A stretch of 64,000 bases of DNA from Hermatobates lingyangjiaoensis (taxonomy: Eukaryota; Arthropoda; Insecta; Hemiptera; Hermatobatidae). The notes beneath the pieces are model-generated. The model saw only the letters and a program-made list of their open reading frames with translations. It had not been told where the DNA came from and searched no databases. Made by a program: the position numbers and the translations under genes. Shown here piece after piece: positions 23,745-34,705 of this stretch. Each line of letters begins with the position of its first letter. Position 1 is the first letter of the stretch. The DNA is taken from positions 310,001 through 374,000 of the forward strand of contig JAPFBL010000049.1 in the NCBI GenBank assembly GCA_026182355.1. Direction: 5' to 3'.

Positions 23745-24405
23745 TTCAGTTATCACAATGGGACTCTCGACTCTCGCAAAGGAATTTAGAATTTAGAAAA
23801 CTTGAATACTTATCAAGTTTTGATAAGTAAATCAGTATCCTTTCTACTCTACTTAGAGTCAGAACACGGTGTAAATCAACCAGTACAAAATTAGCATCAA
23901 CCGGAGGATAGCATCAATCAAAAATTTCTCTTTCAATTAGTTCATTTTGATGCATATTTTAACCAATACTGTTAGAGCGCTAATTAAATCATATGGATAG
24001 AGAGACTAGTTGGATTTTTCTTTACATGCACAGGATAGCAACTATTAAAATGAAGGTACTGCTGAGTGACAGTCGGTTTGATTTGAACGCATACGAAAAA
24101 ATGTCTATTACCTAAACTGGTATTGACATCCAGCAAAAAAAAGAGACTATGAAACAATTATTTTTTAAAGTAAATAGAGCATTAGAGAGTTTGAATCTCA
24201 TAAGGAAAACTGCTAACTAGAGTTTACCAGGGGACGAAATGAAACAATGAAAAAATTGTTTGTTTTCTGGATTTTAAGATGGCCTTTTACAATGGCCATT
24301 TACCTACTTCCTGCGCGTTGAACTGACTAATGTGAGGCAGTATCTTCCTTAATACTTGTTATCCAATTCATGTATAGAATGCCACATCTATAATTTCTGT
24401 TTCTA
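23745..24405. other. No recognisable gene
   Basis: AT-rich; nothing supported. Confidence 0.4.
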
Positions 24406-24409
24406 ATTT

Positions 24410-24583
24410 TGGCGAGGACGTAATCTTACTTGTCCTGAGCCTGTACGATATCATATCCTTGTTAAAGAATCCCTTCTAAATACACTTGATTTAGACAAAG
24501 TTTAGTATTCCCTATATAGAATTAGCAGGAAGCTGCAATATTCCCTTGAAAAATCAGCCTCAGGTAATAGCATTCTCGCATAT
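24410..24583 (+). repeat. Degraded SINE, 3' part
   Basis: Matches the middle and tail of the SINE at 8,935-9,252 in sense orientation: 'cctgagcctgtacgat', 'gttaaagaatccc', 'taaatacacttga'. The tRNA head is missing or unrecognisable. Confidence 0.75.
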
Positions 24584-25400
24584 TCTTAATCACAACCCCA
24601 AAAGAAAATTCTATAGTATTGTTCTACAACACAAAAGTTTTTCTATCAATATATTTAGAACAATCAACTAAAAGAAATTAGGTTAGGATTTAGGTTTCAG
24701 TTCACAATTTGAGGAAAATATATTGTCAGCTTCTTTAAAAACTATCCTATAATAATTACTTCAGTTCAACTTATAACTGAAGCAGAATCAACATTTTACT
24801 TTCAACAGAATTGACACATTTTAAATTAATAATGACTGTTTGCATTATTTTTTCGCTTCAATTTTTTAAGTATGCTTATTTAATGATGATGGTGGAAGCA
24901 ATATATCACAATAATAAATAATATGGTAAAACTGGCAGCAGTGATTAGTTCAAATTCATAAATAAAAACTTTTTTTAACATGGAGCATTACAGAGGTCCA
25001 GCGTTTACGAGAGGTAGTGATCACTTGGCTACATATAACTTCAAGGGATATTATTTGTTTGTATGGTGTCTGTTTTACTGTCCACGCTCTCATTAAGACT
25101 GATAAACTAAACCGGTGTCACTTTGAAATGCTGCAAACAAAGTTTTATGAGTGACCATACAACACATCCCTCCGCTTTACAACTGAACAAATATAAACAT
25201 ACCTTATACAGATGTTACTGTATTTTAAAAAAAACATATCTATTATACAATACCATTTCTTTAATTGTCATTAATAGAATAAACATCAGATACAACAGCT
25301 CTAAAAAATGAAGTAAAATACATATGGAAAATTTTGAACTGGGCACTGTTGATATAAATTGCTGTTTCTATGAGGTCTATTTAGAGAGTATTTGAATATA
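24584..25400. other. No recognisable gene
   Basis: AT-rich. The plus-strand frame at 25,123-25,311 has no family resemblance. Confidence 0.4.
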
Positions 25401-25407
25401 TATATTA

Positions 25408-25545
25408 TCAAACCACAAACAGCTGCGTTTTTGACTCCGACGAAAACGGCTTGCTACGGTTGAAAGATCTTAGTCTTTTTTTCACCCATTTCATATTGTG
25501 GTCTGATTATTGATTGTTATTTCACGTGTTTATTATAAAATCTTG

Positions 25546-25547
<2 letters not shown>
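25408..25547 (+). mobile_element. PLE 3' end, group K
   Basis: Plus-strand copy ending at (TA)n 25,548-25,577. The core reads CCGACGA instead of CTGACGA, while the GAAAGATCTT part is intact, so the hammerhead is probably dead. Confidence 0.75.
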
Positions 25548-25576
<29 letters not shown>

Positions 25577-25582
<6 letters not shown>

Positions 25583-25697
25583 TAAATTTAAAAAAGAACA
25601 CATAGAAAGGAAACCACTGAACTCACTACTATTATTTTCGATGTCCTCGTCTTCAGGAAAAGAAGTGAATCGCTCCAAAGGCTGATAACGACTCATA
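25577..25697 (-). mobile_element. PLE 3' end, group E, fragment
   Basis: Minus-strand match to 44,905-45,003 ('gaacacatagaaaggaaacc', 'cctcgtcttcagg'), bounded on both sides by TA tracts. Confidence 0.8.
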
Positions 25698-25742
25698 ATA
25701 TATATATATAAATATATATATATATTATATATATATATATAT

Positions 25743-25910
25743 ACACAATTAAAAGAAACGGTCCAGCGGACTTTTTTTACAATAAAATAAAAAACGAAGG
25801 AAACACACAGAAAGACACAGACATAACTCACATCGATATTTCGACAATCGTCGTCATCAGGAGGTGCGAAGAGCGAAGAGCGAAGAGTCCCGCAGGAAGA
25901 CAGGGTGGTA

Positions 25911-25914
<4 letters not shown>
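25743..25914 (-). mobile_element. PLE 3' end, group N
   Basis: Minus-strand copy of the sequence at 58,048-58,207 ('ggtccagcggac', 'gaaggaaacacacag', 'cctgatgacgacga' in sense). The hammerhead core CTGATGA/GAAA is preserved on the minus strand near 25,835-25,860. Bounded by TA tracts at 25,697-25,742 and 25,915-25,947. Confidence 0.8.
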
Positions 25915-25951
<37 letters not shown>

Positions 25952-25978
25952 TTCTTATGGGTTTGTCCGGGGAAAGGA

Positions 25979-26288
25979 ATATGATTCGGTGCGATGTTGA
26001 CCAATGGGAGTAGAGTTACAGGTACAAGCGTAAGGTCCCAGTTGCCCGCTGCTCAGCAAAAAGCCTTTGCGTTCTGCCAATAGGTATAGAGGTTGCACAG
26101 TCCCTCTGTGTTAAATGATGTTTGGCAAATAATGTTTTCTGCCAAACATCATTAAACACAGAGGGACTGTGCAACCTCTATACCTATTGGCAGAACGCAA
26201 AGGCTTTTTGCTGAGCAGCGGGCAACTGGGACCTTACGCTTGTACCTGTAACTCTACTCCCATTGGTCAACATCGCACCGAATCATAT
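25979..26288. repeat. Near-perfect 310-bp foldback (long inverted repeat)
   Basis: Arms of about 149 bp (25,979-26,127 and 26,140-26,288) are almost exact reverse complements, with a 12-base loop. The sequence is more GC-rich than its surroundings and unlike any PLE group here. It is flanked by TA tracts. It could be a foldback transposon, a MITE or a duplicated inverted element end. High arm identity suggests a recent origin or gene conversion. Confidence 0.9.
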
Positions 26289-26327
26289 ATATATTATATA
26301 ATATATATATATATATAATATAATATA

Positions 26328-26530
26328 TGATCAAACCACAATGAGAAATGGGAAAACAAGACTAAGATCTTTCAACCGTAACAAGCGGTCTTCGTCAGAG
26401 TCAAAAACCCAACTGACGGTTGTTAGAGTCAACCTTGTTACGGTTGAAAGATCTTAGTCTTGTTTTCCCATTTCTTATTGTGGTTTGATCATTGATTGTT
26501 GTTTCACGTGTTTATGTGAAATCTTTTTAT
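26328..26530. mobile_element. Inverted pair of PLE 3' ends, group K
   Basis: The minus arm 26,328-26,425 (with complete hammerhead) meets the plus arm 26,435-26,530. Outer ends abut TA-rich DNA on both sides (26,285-26,327 and 26,527-26,536). Confidence 0.85.
26350..26410 (-). ncRNA. Hammerhead-ribozyme-like motif, group K, intact
   Basis: Identical in layout to 42,734-42,794 on the other strand: GGG/CCC outer stem I, internal loop, GACT/AGTC inner stem I, CTGACGA, one unpaired A, stem II GACCG/CGGTT, GAAA, palindrome AGATCT, T, cleavage before AGTC. Confidence 0.65.
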
Positions 26531-26582
26531 ATATATACTTGTATATATACCAAGACCAAATGACCAAATTCGAAGAAGAAGA

Positions 26583-26587
<5 letters not shown>

Positions 26588-26634
<47 letters not shown>
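26588..26634. repeat. (TA)n microsatellite
   Basis: TA dinucleotide tract between PLE-derived blocks. Confidence 0.95.
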
Positions 26635-26636
<2 letters not shown>

Positions 26637-26885
26637 TTTCAAATAAAATCAGATCCGATCGGACTAACACTTTAAAAACTTTGAGAAACACGAATGAAAA
26701 ACTGAAACTAGAATTCACATTCAATATTTTAACCCTTTTAACGGCTGTCCTCAGGAAAGGAAGTTGAGTGGCGAGAAGACAAAAGCCAACTGGACAGCTT
26801 CACAGAATATGTACAGGATGGCCACAACGAAAACGAAAAAATGTAGTAGGAATGCTGAAGAAGAATAGCAACGAGGAAAAATATA

Positions 26886-27170
26886 ATAATAAAAAAATTA
26901 ATTAATATTAAAATTATAGTAATCCGTCTTACCTCGTACCCTGCTGCTGAAGTTCTTAGACCGGTTTCGGGCGTCACCCATCTTCAACAAGAACTGATCA
27001 ACTAGATCAGTTACTAGATTACTAGTTGATCAGTTCTTGTTGAAGATGGGTGCCGCCCAAAACCGGTCTAAGAACTTCAGCAGCAGGGTACGAGGTAAGA
27101 CGGATTACTATAATTTTAATATTAATGATACTAACCTCTGTGATAATGAAAAAATGCATGAAAAAAAATT
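26886..27170. mobile_element. Inverted pair of PLE 3' ends, group M
   Basis: The minus arm (26,915-27,000) and plus arm (27,020-27,165) are reverse complements; the same pair structure recurs at 61,450-61,710. The minus copy has a hammerhead-like core with GAAA; the plus copy has AAAA, a likely inactivating change. Confidence 0.85.
26952..26994 (-). ncRNA. Hammerhead-ribozyme-like motif, group M
   Basis: Stem I GTTCTT/AAGAAC, core TTGAAGA (T in place of the invariant first C), one unpaired T, stem II GGGT/GCCC, GAAA, palindrome ACCGGT, C at the cleavage position. The C-to-T change would be expected to weaken or stop activity. Confidence 0.5.
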
Positions 27171-27418
27171 AATCATGAAAAAATTATATAATAAAAAGGA
27201 ATCTTCATAACTATAAAATTCAAAAGAACAGAAAATTAAGAATTAATAAAATAAATAATAATAATATGAAATTAATTTTTTTTTAAATTTATGGAAAAAA
27301 TTAAATTTAAGAAAACTTCATATCTGAATACTGCTTAACTGTTCAGGTTGATACATGGATTTGAACGAGCTCCCAAGAGCCCGTTCTCCTAAGGGAGAAG
27401 CTCATATTCTTCGGAAGC
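27171..27418 (-). mobile_element. 3' tail of the PLE at 27,419
   Basis: A/T-rich tail lying 3' of the endonuclease frame on the minus strand. Includes a small inverted repeat at 27,365-27,415 ('gagctcccaagagc'). Confidence 0.4.
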
Positions 27419-28075
27419 TCATAAAGTTATGGATCTATTGTTTCGAGGGACTGTTTTAAGTACTTGAACTCTAAAACATTCATTGAAGCTTAGACCATGA
27501 GAATTAGCGTGAATAGCAACTGGTAGTGTACAATAACAACTGACAGAAGACCTATGATTATTCATACGTAGGCTCAACATAGTAGTTGTTAAACCTACAT
27601 AGAATGCATCACACCGTGTACAGTCTAGACAGTAGACACTATCACTTGAAGTGCAGGAGGAAGAATTAGATATATAATGGCAGTTAGGATTTGAAGGGGA
27701 AGTAAAATAAATAGCTGGATTGATTATGGGACACGTAAGGCACCCACGTCGTTCGCATGGCTGCACACCTGAACGCCTCACCCCGGTCAGAGAGGATTTA
27801 ACAGCTCTATGGGAGAGCAAGATTCCAATATTTGGAGGTCTACGATATCAGCATTTTAGGAAGTTTGTTAAATACTGATGAGGTGGTTGAGGAGGAGGAC
27901 AGGATAGGATAGGAGTTCTTTATTAATTTACCCAACCTGTGGGTTCTGGGAAAATAGTCAGTCATGAGGGATACTAAATCACTACGGTCTTCTTTATACG
28001 TGGGGAGTAGGGGACATGTGATGGGACAATACGATTTTCTAACATGCGAGAAGGGTAGCCACACTACCCTTGTTG
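27419..28075 (-). pseudogene. PLE relic: reverse-transcriptase C-terminus, linker and GIY-YIG endonuclease
   Basis: The most complete Penelope-like coding remnant in the window. From the minus-strand 5' side, 28,064-27,840 encodes the end of the reverse transcriptase (LVSLMTDYFPRTHRLGKLIK, then a proline/serine stretch). A frameshift near 27,830 separates this from RRPPNIGILLSHRAVKSS, the conserved 'RRPPNLR.LLV' join seen in PLEs. Next come a Cys-rich linker (CERRGCLTCP) and the GIY-YIG domain (VYCLDCTRCDAFYVGLTTT, LRMNNHRSSV, HANSHGLSFNECFRVQVL). The YIG motif appears as YVG. The frameshift and missing upstream RT make it non-functional. Related to the E and P group relics at 45,181 and 240. 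Confidence 0.88.
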
Positions 28076-28083
28076 TGGCTACT

Positions 28084-28136
28084 AAAACAAGTCTTGTTTT
28101 CCCATTTTCTTATTGTGGTTTGATCATTGATATAAA
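28084..28136 (+). mobile_element. PLE 3' end, group K, fragment
   Basis: Last 50 bases of the K group ('cttgttttcccat', 'gtggtttgatcattga') ending at a TA tract at 28,136-28,152. Confidence 0.7.
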
Positions 28137-28149
28137 TATATATATATAT

Positions 28150-28285
28150 ATATTAGTAAAGGTAGGAAGCAGACCTTCTTTTATACAAGTTTTGTTAAAA
28201 TCAATTGACTTGATACTTGAAAAACTCAATAAGAAAAAGGTACGTGCAATCAAGTCAATTGAGTTTAACAAAACATATATATATA
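28150..28285. mobile_element. Small PLE-like inverted pair at TA tracts
   Basis: Arms around 'aatcaattgacttga' (28,200-28,214) and 'tcaagtcaattgag' (28,250-28,263), extending to 'gttttgttaa'/'ttaacaaaac'. Outer ends join TA tracts. The left start 'ggaagcagaccttc' recurs near 22,535. Confidence 0.65.
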
Positions 28286-28289
28286 TACT

Positions 28290-29315
28290 CAAAAGTAAAT
28301 GAAATGAACTGCAAGATTACACTCTTGAAGTCTCAAATATTTGGTTTAACAGTGATCAGAAAGAGTGGAATGGTGAAGACACTATGACAAACAGAGAAAG
28401 AACTGTCAACTGATCTCAGCGCTTTGACATCAGTCTATATCAGGAGGGATGCCATTCGACCATGAGGCGGTCCCTGTCAATCGCATATTGAATAGCCCTT
28501 GTATATTATGTAAGACCGACAGCAAGCCTAATTAGTACCAAGAAATCACTAGGAAATGGTAACATACTAATTTCAAATTTGGTCCAGAGAAATTGCACGC
28601 ACTAATTATAGTCCAGTTTACTATATGTTCGAAAAAATGTTTACTACCATTGTTTGTCAAAGTCATGCAGAACACAAATAAGGTTTATATGGAAACCAAA
28701 ATTACTAAACAATTAATAATTCTTACATACAATCTAAAATAAACAGTTTAGTGTTTGATTCACCATTGAATGGTTAAAAACTGTGAAAGCACTGAATCAT
28801 TTTTTTTCTAGATTCTGAATAAAAATATAATGAAAAAAATGAATTATAATGGATGTTTAAAAGCGTAAGTGATTGGTCTAATGTTACTTTAAAACTTAAC
28901 ACTAGAGATTTAAGTTACTTATATTAGAGACTAACAATCAAAACCATTCTCATAGAAAAAAAAATACGGACACAGAAATTTATTTTAAGCCGTAAAATCT
29001 AAGAAGGTTTAGTATTGTTTACTGTGGCAGTTGTCTTAAGGTCCTACAGGTTCTTCTTAGTTTCCATTAATTTTCTAAAAAATATATTTAGAATTGAATT
29101 ATTGGTTCAACTAAACTTCATTGCTAAAATGAAGTATTTATTTGCATAGACATTTTAGATTAAATATTTCTATCATTTTCGAAGTATTTAAAGTTGAAAT
29201 ATATGGTTGTGACTAGCAAATTAAACACTTTGAGATAAACAAGCTGAGCTCCACACAGTTGATTAGATTGCTAGTGACATTAAAATTAGGCACAATATGG
29301 TAATCACAAAACTAG
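28290..29315. other. AT-rich stretch, nothing recognised
   Basis: No supported gene or repeat. Confidence 0.5.
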
Positions 29316-29317
29316 TA

Positions 29318-29513
29318 TAAAAAATGAAAATTTACTTGAATGTATTTGTGGCAGAGAAAACTCTAGATCAACTTGAGTATAGACGTTAATTAACACTACA
29401 ATATCCAATATGGTACAAAAAATGAAAATTTACTTGAATGTATTTGTGGCAGAGAAAACTCTAGATCAACTTGAGTATAGACGCTAATTAACACTACAAT
29501 ATCCAATATGGTT
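29318..29513. repeat. 98-bp tandem duplication
   Basis: Two adjacent copies, 29,318-29,415 and 29,416-29,513, are almost identical (for example gttaat versus gctaat). Such a young local duplication may be polymorphic. Confidence 0.9.
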
Positions 29514-30639
29514 GGGTTTTAATAACTACATTAAATTCATAAAGCCCACCAGGTAACTTTCATTACATTATATTTTAAAGATCGTGTTCTACTGATAGTA
29601 TGTTTTTAATTAAATTTTTACTCTATTTTGTAATATTATAGACAGAATTTGTTAACACAGAGTGATTAAAGCTCATCCGAGTACACCCTAGTGCTAGTCA
29701 ACAAAAACCAATCAATAGAATAATAGTGAAACAAAGATCATAAATGTCAGTCAGGTATTGATGGGAAATAAATGTAATTGGCCGTTATTATAGGTAATGT
29801 TGCATTATCTTTATATTTACTAACAACGAATTAATGGTTGACACTAACCTACTATTTTAAAAAATATTATTCATATGACTTAATTGTTTCATTATTTATT
29901 AAATACCATGTTTAAAATGGAGGAGATTAAAACTACTGAAGGATAATAAAATACATTATTAAGTGGTCGTGAAACACAGAGTAAATGTAGTGCCAATGAA
30001 ACACCCAGTTCTATTTAAGACTATTCAGAAACAGTTCTAAAGTATCTTACAAAGTACCACTAAAAACTCTTACAGATTATCTCAATAGCGTAGAAATCAA
30101 ATGTTACACTAATTGCTTTTACGGTAAATGTCGAAAATTCAAGTGCATAGCACAAATTTTTCACACACGATAATACTATTTTAGTAGAATGAACAAAGAA
30201 TGTGAGTTTAAAATTAAACAAATTTCATACATAAAACGATGGACAGACGTCATAGAGCTAAAACAGTGTCATCAGTCTTGTGCAAATAACCTGAAATCAA
30301 CTTCTTACTGTCCAGCACAGACGGCCTTTTATTAACACATTGTTCAATTTAAACACTTTTTTAAGCATAGGTTCTTATTATATTCATTCAGATATTTCTT
30401 CAATAAAACACAACGTAATAAGGTACATTGATTTGGATTATATTGTTTCATAATACATTACATTTCGAATACTTTCCATTTAGAAAATGAAGTGCCAGGA
30501 ACATTTGCTCATTTGTGCGTAACGGAAAAGACAAATTTATTAGTAATAATGAAAGTAAGTGTACAGTGTTTAAAATAATACGTATGCTTTTTTAAACCAC
30601 ATCATATAGTTAGAATAATAACTAACATTTCTTCCTCTA
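29514..30639. other. AT-rich stretch, nothing recognised
   Basis: No supported gene or repeat. Confidence 0.5.
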
Positions 30640-30925
30640 TTAGATTGTATGTTCTCCATGATGTTTCTTATAGTATATATGAGACTATGTTCTACATAAG
30701 GGCAATTTAGTGTATGACAGACTATGTTATCTATGAAATTACCTACAGTCTATGAGATAAGACTGTAACTATAACAACATGGACTATGTTGACTTTGAGA
30801 TTTCTTACAGTCTATGATGTCTGTAGCAGTGTTCATGAGAACAGGTTCTCTATAGAGACTCTTGTAGTGTATGAGAGACTATGTTCTCCATGAACTCTCT
30901 TACAGTGTATATTAAACCGCGTTCC
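30640..30925. repeat. Degenerate minisatellite
   Basis: Repeated words 'gactatgtt', 'ctccatga' and 'ttacagtctatga' recur about every 50-60 bases five or so times with many substitutions. Confidence 0.7.
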
Positions 30926-32235
30926 CAGATGTGTTCAAAGTAAATTTAGATGTGTTAACTAAAATACATTTGGCGTCATCAATAATCAACTTTTTTGAGG
31001 ATGAAATCCTGTTAACCAGTTGAACAATTTAAACCAACATTCTGTAGAAGTATAGACACAGAAGAATGCCATATACCAATATTTTATCATATTCAAATTT
31101 TTTTCATGAGACAAAATTTAACAGGCTTATTTTCATCATGTACTACACTTAATAATAACATTTAATTATTTACATCCGTATGGAAATAATAATTAGTTTT
31201 CTATGACTTAACTTATTTTAATAAATCATCAAAAGGGAAGTAGTTCTAAATAGGCAACATTACCACATTTTCTTAGTTCACATCGTTTTTATTTGCAAGA
31301 ACTATTTTGTAAATGTACATATATGATATGAACGACTTTGACTCCATTTCTTTATGTTATAAACTTCTAAACAGCTAAAAAAATATACTCGTATGAATAT
31401 TATTAGTAACGACCATTAATTACATGAAAAAACCTACCAGAACTAAAAAAGAATACTGTTATGATAAATATTTTATGAACATAAAATCGTGATTTCGCCA
31501 GATATTTAATTACTTTTAATTACAACAGTAATTGCATTCAGTATTGTTTAAGCAGACCACACTAATCAGCCGACATGCTTATACCAGAAATTTCTTTGTA
31601 ATCTAAACTTCAATTGTGCAATCAGACTTTTCATATTCATAACATTTTAACAGATTTCCTGGAATCACCAGTTCTGGCCAGTTTGCTTTAATTTAATTAT
31701 TAAAATACAATATTAAAAAAAAAAGAACAACATGTCAAATTTAAAAAACATTAGCCTTTGATTTATTTTTACTACCGTTATTAATAACTGAAAAAAAGGA
31801 GAACAAATTGTTTTAATCATTAATAATTTATGTTTTTCATAGCTTTCAATTTACTATTGAAAAGAAAAATGTCCTTTTGTTTCTGATAAAAGTGATGTAC
31901 GTGTTTATAACGCAAAGATTGCAACATAATTCGTTAAATCAGTGATTGGAACAAATTTAGTTTAAATAGTCGTTAATTCAAGACATCAACCAAAACTTCC
32001 TAACAATGCACATATTGATCAAGAAGTTTAAATAAAAAATGTTTCACATTTCTGTATGTTAAATGCTTATCAAAGGAAATTAAAAAAGTTTTCTAACGTA
32101 GATCAAGTTGTTCTGGAATTTTACATTAAATGAAATTAAAGATCATTGTTTTATAATAAAAAGGGAAAAAATCAAAGGACTCACAATCCATTCTTAGCTG
32201 CTTTGCTATTACAGTGGCGATGGGGACAAGCGCTG
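30926..32235. other. AT-rich stretch, nothing recognised
   Basis: No supported gene or repeat. Confidence 0.5.
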
Positions 32236-32241
32236 ACACAT

Positions 32242-32345
32242 GTGACGAGGCACTTCTTAAAAAAAGTTTTCGTCACTCTCACCCAATAAGAACAAACAAG
32301 GATAATGTAACAACCTTAACTTTTCATGGGTTCAAAGAACTTCAC
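32242..32345 (+). pseudogene. PLE GIY-YIG relic, group A, small fragment
   Basis: The plus frame reads EALLKKSFRHSHPIRTNKDN, then TLTFHGFKELHN. It aligns with RFLKERLYQHSYSIRTNKSN...ALAFHALNEGH of the domain at 20,317-20,580. The YIG part is lost and a stop follows. Confidence 0.7.
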
Positions 32346-32849
32346 AATTAAAACAAAAATGTTAGGTGAGATACCACACAACTTTCATTTAACTAACTAG
32401 AAATATGTATTTAAATAAATACTATTTGTCTTAAAAAATTCAAAATTTAAAACTTTAAGTTCTTAGATTATCCACCGAAGTTCTAACACTATGTTAAATT
32501 GAAAGAACTATAAAGAGAAAATTCTTAAAATGACAATTTCAGCAAAGTGGCATCGTAGATTAAAACGGTAGCTTCGACCTCAGGTCTGCATTAAATTCTT
32601 GTGAATAATCTCACGAATAAAGCTGTATATCCAGAAAATCACCACAAAAAGCAGTAAAAGAAGAACTCAGTTCGTTAAAAGCGAGAAACAGTAGAGTCTG
32701 CTTACTGCTTACCACTTTTTCTTTTCGGGTACTACTTGTAGTGGTGATTTCAATGACTATAGAGTCACGTGTGTTTATTGTTACACTTCAGCATAGATAA
32801 TCCCAAAATAATCTAAAAGTTATCCAACCATATTTATAAACAAAAGCAA

Positions 32850-33005
32850 AAAAGTATCGACCGTGAAGTAGAAACAAAAAAAAGTTTATCATGACTCGGT
32901 CAGTTTTTCAGGTTCAAATTAAACTCTGATTGACAACGTTTCCGTTTTTATTTGAAACCTTTTTCATAGGCCAACAAAACAGAGGAAACAAGAGAAATAA
33001 TTCAA
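32850..33005 (-). mobile_element. PLE 3' end, group A, left arm
   Basis: Antisense group A words ('agtatcgaccgtg', 'ctcggtcagtttttcagg', 'cctttttcatagg') like 23,602-23,744. Faces the plus-strand endonuclease relic at 33,170. It does not abut a TA tract here. Confidence 0.8.
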
Positions 33006-33169
33006 TCATTCAAAAATCAAACAGAAGACTTCATGAATTTTTTACCTCTAAAGTCAAAAGTGTGAAAAGACACTTACTTCAAGTTCATTTAGCATTTTAG
33101 AACAAAAGAAAAGTGAACTTTTTATTTTAAAATATAAAAGAGAAGATTCCAAAGAAAATACAGAGTAAT

Positions 33170-33415
33170 GTTATACATGAAATGAAGTGCAAAGACTGTA
33201 ACACAGTTTATTATGGACAAACCAGTCGTTTTTTGAAAAAAAAAAACTTACCAGCACACCAATTCTATAAGAAAAAAGAGAATTAATGCCACTGCATTAA
33301 CAGTGCACAGTATTAATGAAGGCTATAGTTTTGATTTTAATTAAATAAAAATAATAGTCAAAGAAATGGATGAACAGAGAAGAAAAACTCTGGAACTCTG
33401 AGGCCTTTCAATGTA
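33170..33415 (+). pseudogene. PLE GIY-YIG relic, group A
   Basis: The plus frame reads KCKDCNTVYYGQTSRFLKK, then INATALTVHSINEGYSFDF and EMDEQRRKTLEL. It is close to the open domain at 20,317 (YYGETSRFLKE, NATALAFHALNEGH, DEQRRKTLEM). An A-run with an indel near 33,235 and stops in the middle break it. Confidence 0.8.
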
Positions 33416-33925
33416 TGTCATCAGAGAGCATTCAGGGTAAAAACTGAGAAGATAACATAAAAGTAATGGAGAGGGAAGGTAACAAAACAGCTGGAAACTC
33501 AATATGACAATATAACTCGATAAAAAAAATACCCAATAAAATTAAACAAAGGAGGTCCAACAGTAAGAAAAAGAATTATAATTCAATAATAATTAAATGA
33601 GAAGTATGAAAAAAAATATTAAGCTATATATCATTTGAATCCACAATCTGGTCAGAGTTCATGTCCAAAGATATTCATGCATTTCCAAGGTCAATATTGT
33701 ATTACAATATACGTATATATTGTATTGTATTGCGTTACAATTACAATATAATATTGTATTCTATTCTGGTATATTATACATTAACTAAGGGTTAATGAAT
33801 TGCACCCCCAGGTACAATTCGCTTAACTATCCATTGAATTAAGAATTCATCTAATTTAAATAGCGCATGAACATATATTGATTAACTTTTCAAAATGATA
33901 CTTAATTAGGGCACTTTCTACTAAA
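33402..33925 (-). mobile_element. Left arm of the 34-kb PLE palindrome
   Basis: 33,402-33,512 is the reverse complement of 34,322-34,428 and 33,803-33,925 of 34,195-34,290, so an opposing copy of the next element lies here with an interrupted middle. The middle (33,513-33,800) contains TTGTATTG repeats. Confidence 0.75.
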
Positions 33926-33929
33926 CAGA

Positions 33930-34316
33930 CTTTTCAATAATTGTGAAAGGAAAGAAATGGAAGGTTGTGTTTATAGGATTCCTTGTTTAGGTTGTGATTC
34001 TTCATATGTTGGACAATCGGGTAAAAGTTTACTTACTAGAGTGAAACAACATAAATATTCTATTAGGAGGCAAAAAGAGTCAAGTGCTTTCTTTCAACAT
34101 ATTAATTTAAACACTCACTCCATAAAATGGGAAGATTCTAAGAAACTGATATTTCTCTCATCTGATGTTGAAAGAAACTTAGTAGAAAGTGCTCTAATTA
34201 AGTATCATTTTGAAAAGCTAATCAATATATGTCAGGCGCTATTTAAATTAGATGAATTCTTAACTCAAGGGATAGTTAAGCAAACTGAGCCTGGGGGTGA
34301 ACTTGGAAATGTATGA
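33930..34316 (+). CDS. PLE GIY-YIG endonuclease, intact open domain, 5'-truncated
   Basis: A Penelope-like endonuclease domain of about 119 residues without stops. Seen: GCVYRIPCLGCDSSYVGQSG (GVY and YVG as the GIY-YIG pair), the Arg in LLTRVKQHKYSIRR, a His in NTHSIKW and the Glu in RNLVESALIKY, which matches the conserved catalytic Glu. A 33-residue tail follows (DEFLTQGIVKQTE). The Met at 33,957 lies inside the domain block and is probably not a natural start: in complete PLEs this domain is fused to the reverse transcriptase, which is missing here because the opposing arm begins just upstream. Its sequence differs clearly from the A and E groups. Probably not expressed as such. Confidence 0.85.
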   Translation, partial: LFNNCERKEMEGCVYRIPCLGCDSSYVGQSGKSLLTRVKQHKYSIRRQKESSAFFQHINLNTHSIKWEDSKKLIFLSSDVERNLVESALIKYHFEKLINICQALFKLDEFLTQGIVKQTEPGGELGNV

Positions 34317-34430
34317 GTATCTGTACGAATTTCCAGCTGTTTTGTTACCATCCTTTTCCATTACTTTTATGTGAGCTTCTCAGTTATTACTTTGTTTGCT
34401 CTCTGATGACATATACACATTGAAAGGCCA
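34317..34430 (+). mobile_element. 3' tail of the 34-kb PLE
   Basis: Reverse complement of 33,402-33,512. Carries CTGATGA (34,401-34,407) and TTGAAAGGCC about 12 bases on, a hammerhead-like relic with poor stem II. Confidence 0.65.
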
Positions 34431-34532
34431 CAGATATTTATTTCTATTGTATTCCTTTTTCCATTGTGGTTCAAACTTCACTGATTGCATCACATGTTTA
34501 TTTATTGTGATTTTTCTGCATATATATATATA

Positions 34533-34697
34533 TAAAGATTTCACATAAACACGTGAAATAACAATCAATGATCAAACCACAATAAGAAATATCTAGTGTT
34601 CAGTTGGGTTTTTGACTCTGACGAAGACCGCTTGTTACGGTTGGAAGATCTTAGTCTTGTTTTCCCATTTCTTATTGTGGTTTGATCATTGATATAT
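34533..34697. mobile_element. Inverted pair of PLE 3' ends, group K
   Basis: The minus arm 34,533-34,590 faces the plus arm 34,598-34,697; TA tracts lie outside both ends. The plus copy's hammerhead is complete except that GAAA reads GGAA, so it is probably inactive. Confidence 0.85.
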
Positions 34698-34705
34698 ATA
34701 TATGG

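Noticed and set aside
25517..25915. Long minus-strand open frame with Tyr-Ile runs
   Set aside because: Tyr-Ile repeats are translated TA microsatellites; the rest is antisense or non-coding PLE tail. The same applies to frames at 7,679, 8,055, 21,065, 22,102, 22,346, 46,154, 58,000 and 58,185.
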